Part shown: positions 27,845-37,100 of the stretch, piece by piece | Numbering within the stretch: position 1 is the first letter of the stretch | Layout: each line of letters opens with the position of its first letter | Origin: CAYNJG01 sp965216885 | GTDB taxonomy: Bacteria; Planctomycetota; Planctomycetia; Pirellulales; Pirellulaceae | Length of the DNA: 64,000 nucleotides | Reading direction: 5' to 3' | NCBI GenBank assembly: GCA_965216885.1 | Contig: OZ244209.1 | Location: forward strand, 744,001 to 808,000 | Notes under the pieces: model-generated | Database searches by the model: none | Seen by the model: only the letters and a program-made list of their open reading frames with translations | What the model was told of the DNA's origin: nothing | Made by a program: the position numbers and the translations under genes

Positions 27845-28771
27845 ATGTTCGTGCGATTCGAACTGGTGATGGAACTCTTCGTGTTGGCGTGTGCGACGGT
27901 ATGTGTCGTGCTGCGGTGGAATCGATTTCGCGGTACGACTCTGGTCGCTCCGGCGTTTTGGACTCTGCTGTCGTTCATGCTGGTTGCGAGTGTCGAGGCA
28001 TTCATCGCATTTCGGGCCGAAGATGATTCATTGATCGTCGCGCTGCGATACCTTGCGGCCACGGGCACCTTCTGTCCCCTGATGGCGGTGCTGGGAGCCA
28101 AACGTCCTCAGGATACCGGCTGGCAATGGATTGTCATTTCGCTGTGGATTGTCTTCATCCTGCCGGTTGGCGAGGCATTCTTCCTTTGGCAGGGAGGGGA
28201 ACTGGACATTGGTCCGGCTCGGGAATGGCTATTGGTGATCTTGATGTTCGTGGGGTTGGGGAATTATGGACTTACGCGATTTGCGGCAGCAGCGCTGGCG
28301 ACGACGATCGGCCAGGCGTGTCTGCTCTATGCTCACATTCCGTATGTGACGGCCGAATGGAATCGCGGTCAGCTGTGGGGGATTTCGTTGATTGGATTGG
28401 GAGTGCTGATCGCCTTCGTGCAAACGAGTCGCGAGCGGCACGGTCGCGGTTGGAATCGCGTTTGGACGGATTTTCGCGATGCGTTCGGGATCGTTTGGGG
28501 GCTGAGGGTCATGGAACGCGTCAACTCTTCGGCCCGAACGATCGGCTGGGACTTTGATTTGACGTGGTTCGGCTGGGTGCAGCGGGAGAGTCCCGGGACG
28601 TCGGCTGCTGATGATTCGGTGACCGGGACGGAATCTGCCAGCCGGGATTCCGTAAACACCGGCACGATCGAGCTTGGCCAGAACGACGAGGTCGAGCGGA
28701 CGATGCGAACACTGTTGCGGCGATTCGTTTCGCCGGAATGGATTTCGGATCGTCTGTCCACGGAGGACTGA
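27845..28771 (+). CDS. Integral membrane protein of unknown function
   Basis: A 308-residue protein with about seven hydrophobic helices in the first 215 residues (the first starts LVMELFVLACATVCVVL) and a soluble C-terminal tail (residues about 215-308) that is rich in Ser/Thr/Glu and charged, ending SPEWISDRLSTED. No catalytic motif is recognised. GAGG lies a few bases before the ATG. It is 85-100 bp upstream of the acyltransferase operon on the same strand and could be co-transcribed. Confidence 0.7.
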   Translation: MFVRFELVMELFVLACATVCVVLRWNRFRGTTLVAPAFWTLLSFMLVASVEAFIAFRAEDDSLIVALRYLAATGTFCPLMAVLGAKRPQDTGWQWIVISLWIVFILPVGEAFFLWQGGELDIGPAREWLLVILMFVGLGNYGLTRFAAAALATTIGQACLLYAHIPYVTAEWNRGQLWGISLIGLGVLIAFVQTSRERHGRGWNRVWTDFRDAFGIVWGLRVMERVNSSARTIGWDFDLTWFGWVQRESPGTSAADDSVTGTESASRDSVNTGTIELGQNDEVERTMRTLLRRFVSPEWISDRLSTED

Positions 28772-28855
28772 CCTACATGCGAGGTCGCGGACCGTATGAA
28801 CGTGCGTCACGGCGTGTTCGATTGCCGTTAAACTGTTAATCCGCCCGATCGCCCC

Positions 28856-30103
28856 GTGCTGGATACGGATATGCTCGACTTCACCGACAAGCCCTATCAA
28901 TTCTTCCCGCCCAAGCCAAATGCGTTCGTTACTTCGGTGGCGCAATTCGTCAATCGACGTTTTATCCTGCCGGGTAGCAAGCATCGAATTCGCCGCATCG
29001 AACTGCGGGGCGCGGAGCGAATACTGAATGTCGTCAAGGATTCGTCACGCTGCCTCCTGTTGCCGAACCACTCGACGCACAGTGATCCGCAGGTGATGTT
29101 GGAGGTGCAACGTCGACTGCGGATTCGAAATTCCATGATGGCGGCTTACGACGTCTTCTTGCGAGGTCCACTGCAAGCGTGGTTGATGCAGAAGATCGGT
29201 TGCTTTTCCATTGATCGCGAGGGTAGCGATAAACAGGCGATGAACTGTGCGGTGGAGATGCTCGCCGGCGGCGAACGGGCGTTGACGATCTTTCCCGAGG
29301 GCAATGTGCTATTGATGAACGATCGGGTGACACCGTTCCTCGGTGGGGCGGCGTTTATTGGCATGCGAGCGCAAAAGAAGGTTGGTTCCGAAAAGCCCAT
29401 CTATGCGATTCCGGTGGCGATGAAGTACACGCACCTCGCCGATTGCCGGGAAGCGATGTTGGGCTATCTCGAAAAACTGGAAACGGACGTCGGAGTCACC
29501 GCGGATTCCGGTGCGTCGGCTCGAGCGAGATTGCGGCGTGTTGGCTTTGAGATTCTTGGTCGAAACCTGCGGCAACGCGGTTACCTTCCGCCGGAGGATC
29601 ACATGGAACTGCAGGAGGTGCTCGAGCAAAGCGCCCTGCAGATCATCTGCAAGCTTGAAGAGAAGATTGGGCTCGAATGTTCCGGCTCCGATCCGCCGCT
29701 GGAACGCATCCGCCGAATTCGAGCGACGATTCATCAGATCCGGATCGACGAATCACGCAAGCTCGATCATCGCGTGGCCACGACGTGGGCGGACGAAGCG
29801 ATCCTTGCCTTGCGGATTTTGGGTTACTCCAGTGACTACCTCAGTGAATCGCCGACACTGGACCGCCATTGCGAAGTCCTCGAAAAGCTGAGAGAAGATC
29901 TCGTAGAAAAGATCCTGAAGCCGATTGAAGATCGTGGCGTCGTCGTGCAATTCGGCGAACCCGTGAATCTGGCGGACTATCTTGGTGGTAAGTCGCGGCA
30001 AGTGTTGCCGGAATTGACCCGCCAGTTTGAAGCGGCCGTGCAAGGCGGGCTGGACGAACTGGCCGCGCAGAATGACTCGCCCGGTGGAATGTTGTTGGAG
30101 TAG
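28856..30103 (+). CDS. PlsC-like 1-acyl-glycerol-3-phosphate acyltransferase
   Basis: A membrane-associated acyltransferase (415 residues) that probably transfers an acyl group to a lysophospholipid or other acceptor. The two signature blocks are the NHSTHSD motif (residues 71-77, NHx4D catalytic pair) and FPEGN (146-150) for phosphate binding. The first 60 residues and the last 200 (with a helical region rich in Arg and Glu) are longer than in PlsC itself. The start is a GTG at 28856; the ATG at 28871 is an alternative. Its stop is followed 3 bases later by the SDR gene, so they form an operon. Confidence 0.82.
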   Translation: MLDTDMLDFTDKPYQFFPPKPNAFVTSVAQFVNRRFILPGSKHRIRRIELRGAERILNVVKDSSRCLLLPNHSTHSDPQVMLEVQRRLRIRNSMMAAYDVFLRGPLQAWLMQKIGCFSIDREGSDKQAMNCAVEMLAGGERALTIFPEGNVLLMNDRVTPFLGGAAFIGMRAQKKVGSEKPIYAIPVAMKYTHLADCREAMLGYLEKLETDVGVTADSGASARARLRRVGFEILGRNLRQRGYLPPEDHMELQEVLEQSALQIICKLEEKIGLECSGSDPPLERIRRIRATIHQIRIDESRKLDHRVATTWADEAILALRILGYSSDYLSESPTLDRHCEVLEKLREDLVEKILKPIEDRGVVVQFGEPVNLADYLGGKSRQVLPELTRQFEAAVQGGLDELAAQNDSPGGMLLE

Positions 30104-30106
30104 GAA

Positions 30107-30883
30107 ATGGACCTCAAACTGAATAGCAAAGTTGCGCTGGTGACAGGCGGAGCGAGCGGAATTGGCGAAGCGATCGTGCGGTGCCTTTGCGAGGAGCAGG
30201 CGCAGGTGGCGATCGTGGACTTTGATGCCCAGCGGGGCGCGGAACTTGCCAACGAATTGACGGGCGAGGGCAGTCGAGCGGAATTCGTTGAAGCCGACTT
30301 GCGCGACTTTGCCAAAATCGAAGCGGCCGTGGCGACAACGGTTTCGCGATTGGGGCGGCTCGATATTGTCGTCAACAACGCGGGCACGAATGACTCGGTG
30401 AATGTTGATGCTGGCCCGGAAGCATTCGAAGCTTCGCTGCGGATGAACCTCACGCACTACTACGCAGTCGTCCACTACGCGGCGCAGCAGCTTCGTGCGA
30501 ATCGGGGCGCGATCGTGAACGTCAGTTCGAAAGTCAGCGTGACGGGGCAGGGGGGAACGTCGGGCTACGCAGCGGCCAAGGGAGGCGTCAACGCGCTCAC
30601 ACGTGAGTGGGCCGTCGAGTTTGCTTCCGATGGAGTTCGCGTCAACACGGTCGTGCCCGCCGAAGTCTGGACGCCGATGTATGAACGGTGGTTGGGATCG
30701 CTGGACGATGCCGAAGCGGAAAAGGAAAGAATTTCCAGGCGTATTCCGCTGGGTCGCAGATTTACGACCGCCGACGAGCTGGCTCGCATGGCCGTTTTCC
30801 TGGCCTCGGACGCGGCCAGCCACGTGACGGGGCAGATCATCCACGTTGACGGTGGCTACTCGCATTTGGACCGCAGGGTTTAG
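30107..30883 (+). CDS. Short-chain dehydrogenase, possibly L-fucose-dehydrogenase-like
   Basis: A 258-residue classical SDR using NAD(P). TGGASGIG (13-20) binds the cofactor; NNAG at 90-93; the catalytic Ser about 140, Tyr154 and Lys158 (SGYAAAKGG). GGAG sits upstream. The end of the protein, HVDGGYSHLDRRV, resembles the HLDR tail I recall from L-fucose dehydrogenase-type SDRs, so that activity is a tentative reading only. It lies in a run of four genes with an acyltransferase, a Gfo/Idh/MocA oxidoreductase and a second SDR, as in sugar-oxidising clusters. Confidence 0.82.
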   Translation: MDLKLNSKVALVTGGASGIGEAIVRCLCEEQAQVAIVDFDAQRGAELANELTGEGSRAEFVEADLRDFAKIEAAVATTVSRLGRLDIVVNNAGTNDSVNVDAGPEAFEASLRMNLTHYYAVVHYAAQQLRANRGAIVNVSSKVSVTGQGGTSGYAAAKGGVNALTREWAVEFASDGVRVNTVVPAEVWTPMYERWLGSLDDAEAEKERISRRIPLGRRFTTADELARMAVFLASDAASHVTGQIIHVDGGYSHLDRRV

Positions 30884-31070
30884 CAGGTGGATTTGACCGG
30901 CCCGTTTCGCCGGTAGTTCCGGCTGCATACACCCCGATGTCTGCCCTGTTTCGCCAACGTCCGAGGGCAGTCTGCCCTGTGTCAGCCTGCGGCTTATTTT
31001 GGTAAAAAATGTGCCAATCGCGGTCTGAAGTTCCTGTTCCGGTCGCGTTATCCAACAAATAACCAGCATC

Positions 31071-31075
31071 GGGAG
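31071..31075 (+). promoter_or_regulatory. Ribosome binding site choosing the 31085 start
   Basis: GGGAG directly touches the first ATG (31076) and is 9 bases before the second (31085), so translation should begin at 31085. Confidence 0.65.
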
Positions 31076-31084
31076 ATGAAAATC

Positions 31085-32281
31085 ATGGCAACCAATGACG
31101 CATTGAATCGGAAACTGCGAATGGCCCTTTGCGGTGGCGGTCAGGGATCGTTCATCGGGCGAGTTCACTGCACGGCAGCGGTGCTCGATAATCGTGCGGC
31201 ATTGGTCGCTGGGGCGCTGTCTTCGAATCCCGAACGAGCGAAAGCATCCGCGCCGGACTATGACATCGCGGCCGATCGAGCGTATGGTTCGTATCAGGAA
31301 CTGTTTGATACCGAAAACAGTTTGCCTGAAGATCAGCGAATTGATTTTGTCTCGATCGCGACGCCGAACCACACGCACTTCCAGATTGCCAAGGCGGCTG
31401 TCGAGGCGGGCTTCAATGTGATCTGCGACAAGCCAATGACGTTTGACCTGGCTCAGGCGGAGGAACTGGCCAGCGTCGTAGATGCGTCGGACGTCGTCTT
31501 CGCTGTTTCGCACAACTACACGGGCTATCCGCTGGTGCGACAGGCTCGCGAAATGATTCTGGGTGGCGAGTTAGGCGAGATCAACGCTATCCGTTCGAAC
31601 TACATTCAGGGTTGGCTGCGAACGCGACTGGAAGCGGACGAACAAAAGCAGGCCGCATGGCGAACGGACCCAACGAAGAGTGGTGCCGCGGGTTGCTTTG
31701 GCGACATCGCCACGCACGCCTACAACCTCGGCCGCTATATGACGGGGCTACTGCCGGCGGAGATCAGTTGTCATCTCAAGACATTCGTCGATGGCCGAGC
31801 TCTTGATGATTACGGCACGGCAATCGTCAAATACGAGAACGGCGCATTGGGCACCGTTACTGCGTCGCAGATTTCACACGGTCGTGAGAACGACCTGTTC
31901 ATCGAAATCGACGGGACGAAGAAGTCGCTGATCTGGCGACAGGAAAACCCGAACGAGATGATCGTGCGTGAAAACGGAAAGCCGCATCAGATCTACACGC
32001 GTGATCCCAACGCGGAATTCATGAATGAATCCGGTGCCGGAGCGTGTCGTCTTCCCAGTGGCCATCCGGAAGCATTCTTCGAAGCGTTCGCCAACGTCTA
32101 CCGGGCATCCTACGATGCGATGGTCGCCCGAGCGACGGGCCAGCCGTTTGAGAAGCGTGACACCGTTTATCCAAACGTGCACGACGGCGTGGAAGGGATG
32201 TATTTCATCCAGCAGTGCGTTGCCAGTAGTGCCGACAACGGAGCATGGCTGCCGCTGAAGCACGATCGCTGCCGGCGCTGA
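31085..32281 (+). CDS. Cytoplasmic Gfo/Idh/MocA family oxidoreductase
   Basis: A 398-residue NAD(P)-dependent oxidoreductase without export signal. The start at 31085 gives MATNDALNRKLRMALCGGGQGSFIG; the dinucleotide-binding loop is CGGGQGSFIG, the conserved CDKPMTFDL is the EKP-type motif, and HNYTGYPLVRQAREMILGG continues the C-terminal domain. Its neighbours are SDR enzymes upstream (201 bp gap) and downstream (4 bp gap), consistent with a sugar catabolic operon; the actual sugar is not visible from the sequence. Confidence 0.85.
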   Translation: MATNDALNRKLRMALCGGGQGSFIGRVHCTAAVLDNRAALVAGALSSNPERAKASAPDYDIAADRAYGSYQELFDTENSLPEDQRIDFVSIATPNHTHFQIAKAAVEAGFNVICDKPMTFDLAQAEELASVVDASDVVFAVSHNYTGYPLVRQAREMILGGELGEINAIRSNYIQGWLRTRLEADEQKQAAWRTDPTKSGAAGCFGDIATHAYNLGRYMTGLLPAEISCHLKTFVDGRALDDYGTAIVKYENGALGTVTASQISHGRENDLFIEIDGTKKSLIWRQENPNEMIVRENGKPHQIYTRDPNAEFMNESGAGACRLPSGHPEAFFEAFANVYRASYDAMVARATGQPFEKRDTVYPNVHDGVEGMYFIQQCVASSADNGAWLPLKHDRCRR

Positions 32282-32285
32282 AACC

Positions 32286-32969
32286 ATGTCGCGTCGCATT
32301 GTACTAACCGGAGTTAGCCGCGGACTCGGCCGAGCGATGCTCGACGGGTTCGCTGCTGAAGGCCACATCGTGTGTGGGTGCGCGACCAATGCCGATGCGA
32401 TCGCGGAACTATCGTCGACTTACACAGCTCCGCACATGTTTCGTGCTGTCGATGTTTCCGACGATGATCAGGTAAAGCGTTGGGCGGACGAGGTCCTTGC
32501 TGACGGTCCGCCTGATTTGTTGGTCAACAACGCGGCATTGATCAATACCAGCACGGAACTCTGGAATGTGCATCCGAAAGAATTTGCCGCGTTGATGAAC
32601 GTCAACGTGACAGGTGTGTTCCACGTGATTCGCCATTTCACGCCCGCGATGATCGCAGCGGGCGCGGGCGTCATTGTGAACTTCAGTTCCGGCTGGGGAC
32701 GTTCGACCTCGCCAGAAGTCACTCCGTATTGTGCTTCCAAGTGGGCCATCGAAGGGCTGTCGCGTGGGCTCGCCCAGGAATTGCCTGCCGGGCTGGCATC
32801 GATCGCCTTGAATCCGGGGATCATTCACACCGACATGTTGGACAGTTGCTTTGGTGGCGGCGCGGCGGCGTTTCCGACGCCCGTTGAATGGGCGAAGCGT
32901 TCCGTTCCGTTTCTACTTGGCCTTGGAGCCGGTCATAACGGAAACTCCGTGGATGTTCCGTCCGAGTAG
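32286..32969 (+). CDS. Short-chain dehydrogenase/reductase
   Basis: A 227-residue SDR with TGVSRGLG at the cofactor site, NNAA in the core, the catalytic Ser in VNFSSGWG, and Tyr/Lys in YCASKWAIEG. It begins 4 bases after the Gfo/Idh/MocA gene and is probably translated from the same message. The last 57 bases overlap tail-to-tail with the DUF1559 gene on the other strand. Substrate unknown. Confidence 0.83.
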   Translation: MSRRIVLTGVSRGLGRAMLDGFAAEGHIVCGCATNADAIAELSSTYTAPHMFRAVDVSDDDQVKRWADEVLADGPPDLLVNNAALINTSTELWNVHPKEFAALMNVNVTGVFHVIRHFTPAMIAAGAGVIVNFSSGWGRSTSPEVTPYCASKWAIEGLSRGLAQELPAGLASIALNPGIIHTDMLDSCFGGGAAAFPTPVEWAKRSVPFLLGLGAGHNGNSVDVPSE

Positions 32970-33947
32970 GTCGTGGGCGTCGCCGTCATTCCGGCCGCCG
33001 AGTGCTGCGAGTACGCGGAAGTCTGTCGTGTAGCTGAGCGTGCGAACGGATGAATCACACATCGCCACATTAAAGCCCGATTCGTGGGCGCTACCGAACG
33101 TCCATGCAAGTTGCAGTCCACGGAGATCGCGTCGAGGGAAGTAGGCCGTGTTACCGTTCGGGCTCCGTGAGGATGGCATATATCCGTTCACTTCGCGATT
33201 CATGCTGGCATAGAAAGTTTGGTCGTCCGATGGCGATCCGCCGGTGCGGTAGTGGTCCGGGTTGAGGTACTTCTCACCCACGGACACGGTTCGGCTGATC
33301 CCGTCGGTTACCTCGGCGGCGCGGACTTCGCTGAGCAAGAAAGTGGTACCATTGGCCTCGTTGCCGGCGAAGTCACCGGCTGCAATGTTACCTGAATTCG
33401 CCCGGTAGTCTCCTCGCACGACACCGCAGCCCAGTTCGCATAACGGTAGATTGGCGGCGACGCTGGTACGCGTCATTGGGTACGTGCGAGCAGGTCGCCG
33501 TGCCGGGCAGTTTGCAAAGGCAATCGGCGTCTGGTGCATGCGCAGTCGTGCTTGAGATCGCTCTGGCTCTTGCACGCCCGAGCCAATTGAACGCACGTTG
33601 GCTTGCGGTGTAAATGCCAGCGCATCGAAAGCCCAGCCTCCCGGTTGAGAAGCGCCAAAACCCAGGTCCGGGTCCCCGGTCTCGCCACGCTGACGTCCCG
33701 AGCTGGGGTAGAAGCCAAGACTCATTTCATGCTCGTTCCACGCCTGTCCCCAGATCCGCATATGGTTGACGCACGTCGCCAGTCGCGTCTGTGAACGCAC
33801 TTTGACAATGCCGGGCACCATGATGGAAACTGCGAGCATGACGATTCCCATCGTCAGGATCAGCTCGAGCAGCGAAAGTCCGTAGTGCTTCCCGAGACGC
33901 AAGATGCGCGGCGTGGGTTGCCGGAGTTCGCCTGATCGCTCTGTCAT
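32913..33947 (-). CDS. DUF1559 prepilin-like protein
   Basis: A planctomycete-type protein with a type II pseudopilin N-terminus: a leader of about 18-27 residues ends before LSLLELILTMGIVMLAVSIMVPG, with Glu at +5 after the Gly. The rest (about 300 residues) is the soluble DUF1559 domain; near the end HESGFNVAMCDS stands in the position of the H-x9-DG signature, with Ser replacing Gly. The ATG at 33947 is chosen; the GTG at 34028 is possible. The product is expected to be cleaved by a prepilin peptidase and is likely surface-exposed; function otherwise unknown. Its tail overlaps the SDR gene by 57 bp. Confidence 0.8.
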   Translation of the reverse strand: MTERSGELRQPTPRILRLGKHYGLSLLELILTMGIVMLAVSIMVPGIVKVRSQTRLATCVNHMRIWGQAWNEHEMSLGFYPSSGRQRGETGDPDLGFGASQPGGWAFDALAFTPQANVRSIGSGVQEPERSQARLRMHQTPIAFANCPARRPARTYPMTRTSVAANLPLCELGCGVVRGDYRANSGNIAAGDFAGNEANGTTFLLSEVRAAEVTDGISRTVSVGEKYLNPDHYRTGGSPSDDQTFYASMNREVNGYMPSSRSPNGNTAYFPRRDLRGLQLAWTFGSAHESGFNVAMCDSSVRTLSYTTDFRVLAALGGRNDGDAHDLLGRNIHGVSVMTGSKAK

Positions 33948-34115
33948 CAAACCACTTGAACAAGTGCTGACGTGATATGAAATCGCAACAATCCCTGCTC
34001 GCGATTGGCCATAGCTTAACCGAATCACGGGTGTCAGTGCAAAAAAACTGTTCCGCTCCTTTGGTTGCGGTTAGGATAAGGAGATCTAAACCGCGTTGAT
34101 TGCGACGAGGCGGCG

Positions 34116-37100
34116 TTGTCCAGATACGTTTTTACAAGTTTGGGAGTCGTCCTGCTTCTGCACAGTTCGCTTGCTGCGCAGATTACCTCCACGGTGTTTG
34201 GACGAACCAGCGTGATTTCGGGCACGGAGCATATAACCGTGGGCCCCGGAATGGACGCTTCCGGGCTGCGGCTCTGGCGTGCCAATTTGCAATTCGTCGA
34301 TCTTACCGGTAGCGACTTTCGAGATGCGATTCTCGCGGATACGCAGTTTCAAAGTTCGAATCTGACCGGCGCGGATTTTCGCAACGCCGAAATGAGCAAT
34401 CCTTCGTTCTTCGAAGCGAATCTGACGGACGCAGACATTCGCGGTGCGGTGATCGACCGGCTGACGCTCGAGCAATTCGTGAGTACTGCTTCCTATAAGA
34501 CGCGAGATTTGAGCGGAGTGCGGTTTCGGATCAGGTTCGCTTTACCCAACCTCGATTTGACCGGCCAAAACCTTACGAACGCCGCATTTGGGTCAACGAC
34601 GGTAGCGACCGCAACGTTCGCCGATGCCCTTATCGAGGGCTCGTCGCTGCCCGAAGTCACGTTCGATCAGTTGTGGTCGACCGCGTCGTTTCAGAATCGC
34701 TCGCTGCGAGGCATTCGTTTCTGGCGAACCGATTTTTCCCATCAGGTGATGGACGGCTTCAATGCCGCGGGGGCGAACTTTAGCAGTCTGCCAATGCAGG
34801 GCAGCAGCTGGCGGAACGCCGATCTGAGCGGAGCCGTGTTTTCAAGTGTTTCGCTTGAGGATGAATCAGCGACGGGAGTTTCATTTCGCGATGCGAATCT
34901 GACGGGCGCCGATCTTTCCGGGTTGGCAACGGAACACGTCGATTTCGAAGGCGCTGAAATCGCCAATGCCAAATTTGCCGGAGGCGGCTTTCGCTTGGCG
35001 CACATCGTGGACACGCAGAGCTTCATGGATCGTCGTCTTCCCGGTATCACGATTGACGCGCCCATGTCGGATGCCGATTTTTCCGGAATTGACCTGACAG
35101 CCGCCACGCTATCGGGAAGTATGCAAAACGCAATTTTTCGCGATGCCGACCTGACCAGCGCGAGGATCTCTCCTGCGCGGGTTGATTCGCCGGTGGACTT
35201 TTCCGCGACGAACCTGACGGGTGCGACACTGCGCGTTGGTAACCTCCCGGTCGTCATGCCGGCAGCCCGGTTTGACGACGCGACGATTTCGCACGCATCG
35301 GTGCCGCTATCAAACGAGCAACTGTATTCCACTGCGAGCTATCGTGCGCAGTCGCTGGTCGGTTGGGATTCGACGGGTTCGGAAATGGTGGACGTCGACC
35401 TGAGCAATCAGGACTTAACCGATTCCATCCATATCGAGATCGCCTCGGCGAATCTGACCAATGCGGATCTGACGGGCGTCACGCTAAATGGAACCGCATT
35501 TGATCGTGTGCAATTCGAGTCGACTCGCAACTATGCGGAACAGCGGTTTCAGCGTGCAGACCTTGAGTGGTTGGACTTGCGTGGAGCAGATTTGCGTCGA
35601 ATTGATTTCTCGGGAACGAACGTTCGTCGCTGGAGCAATTTCACCGATGCGATTCTGGATGGCGCCAATCTCACCGACGTGCGTTTGGGGACCGCGGATA
35701 TCCTTGGCGCCAGCCTGAGTGGCGCGACGATCACCCGGACGGACTTGGGCAATACAAACATCTCCGTCGAGCAGTTGCAGTCAACGGCCAGTTGGGCGCT
35801 GAAGAGTATGCCAGGCATAATCCTGTCCGACCGGCAACTAGAAGGCGTCGACCTGACGGGCGTCGATCTCACGAACGCGATGCTGGTGCGGACGGACCTG
35901 CGTCATTCGAGTCTCGTGAATGCGAATCTGCCCGATGTGGATCTGTCCGAAGGTAAGCTGGACGGCGCCGATTTTAGCGGGGCTGCGATTGACGGTACTG
36001 ATTTTTCGAAGAGTAATGTGTCCTTCGATCAGTTGTCGCGGACGACTTCCTTTGTTGCGAGCAACCTGGATGGCATCGGATTGGAGTCCGTGCATCTGCC
36101 GGAAGCGAATTTCAGCGGACAGAGTTTGCGAAATGCGAACCTGCGAGCGGCTCATCTGGTTGACGCGAATCTGCAGGGTGCGGATCTGTCCAACGCCGAG
36201 ATCTATCTTGCGAATTTCTCCGGTGCTCGGTTGGCGGGCGATCAGATTGAGGTGACGGCGGACGTGGTTGCGGGTGTTCTGGCTGAAGTGAAGTTCGATC
36301 GCGTCGACCTGTCGGGCGTCAATCTCGCTGATAAAGTTGTGAGAAATGTCTCGTTTGTTGATGGCATTCTGGTTGATGCGGAGTTCTCCAACGCGTCGCT
36401 CGAGAATTCAACGTTTCAACGGGCGGATCTGACGGGCGCCAATTTCGAAGCTGCCAGCATGGGGAATAGCGACTTTCATGACGCCACGATCAACGGGGCG
36501 AGGTTGGGCATGGCATTTACGCGTGAGGTGTTCGAGACGACCGCCAGCTTCCGCACGGCTGACCTGTCGGGCGTGCAGTTTGGTCCTCGGCATGAAGGTT
36601 GGAATCTGTCGCGACAGAATCTCTTGAACGCAAAGTTCGAGCACTCCAGCTTGTTAGAAACAGATTTTACCGAGGCGGATTTGACAGGAGCCAGTTTCGC
36701 CGGCGCCGACATTCGGCAGGCTGTTTTCTCCGGAACGAATCTCACCTACCAACAATTGGCCGAAACGGATTCGTATCATCGCAAGAAACTGACGCAAGTT
36801 TCGTTGAGTGGCATTGATTTGCGGAACGCCAATTTCACGGATGCGGACCTGCGTGGTACCGACTTCACCGGAACCAATCTGGCGGATGCATCCTTTTCCA
36901 ATGCGGACGTGCTGGGAGTTTCGTTTCGCGATACGACGGCCCATGGCTTTGTTCGTCAGCAGTTTTACGAGACACGCCAGTACGAAAATCGGGGTTTGTT
37001 CCGCGTCGACCTTTCCATGAATGACCTGTCGGGCTGGGATTTTGCAAATCAGAACCTGGTCGGTTCCAACTTTGCTGAATCGAACTTGGAGGGAGCGGAT

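Noticed and set aside
29753..31513. Long minus-strand ORF (586 codons) across the acyltransferase, SDR and Gfo/Idh/MocA genes
   Set aside because: It is antisense to three well-recognised genes, has no Shine-Dalgarno, no domain and Arg/His-rich composition typical of shadow frames in a G+C-rich genome.
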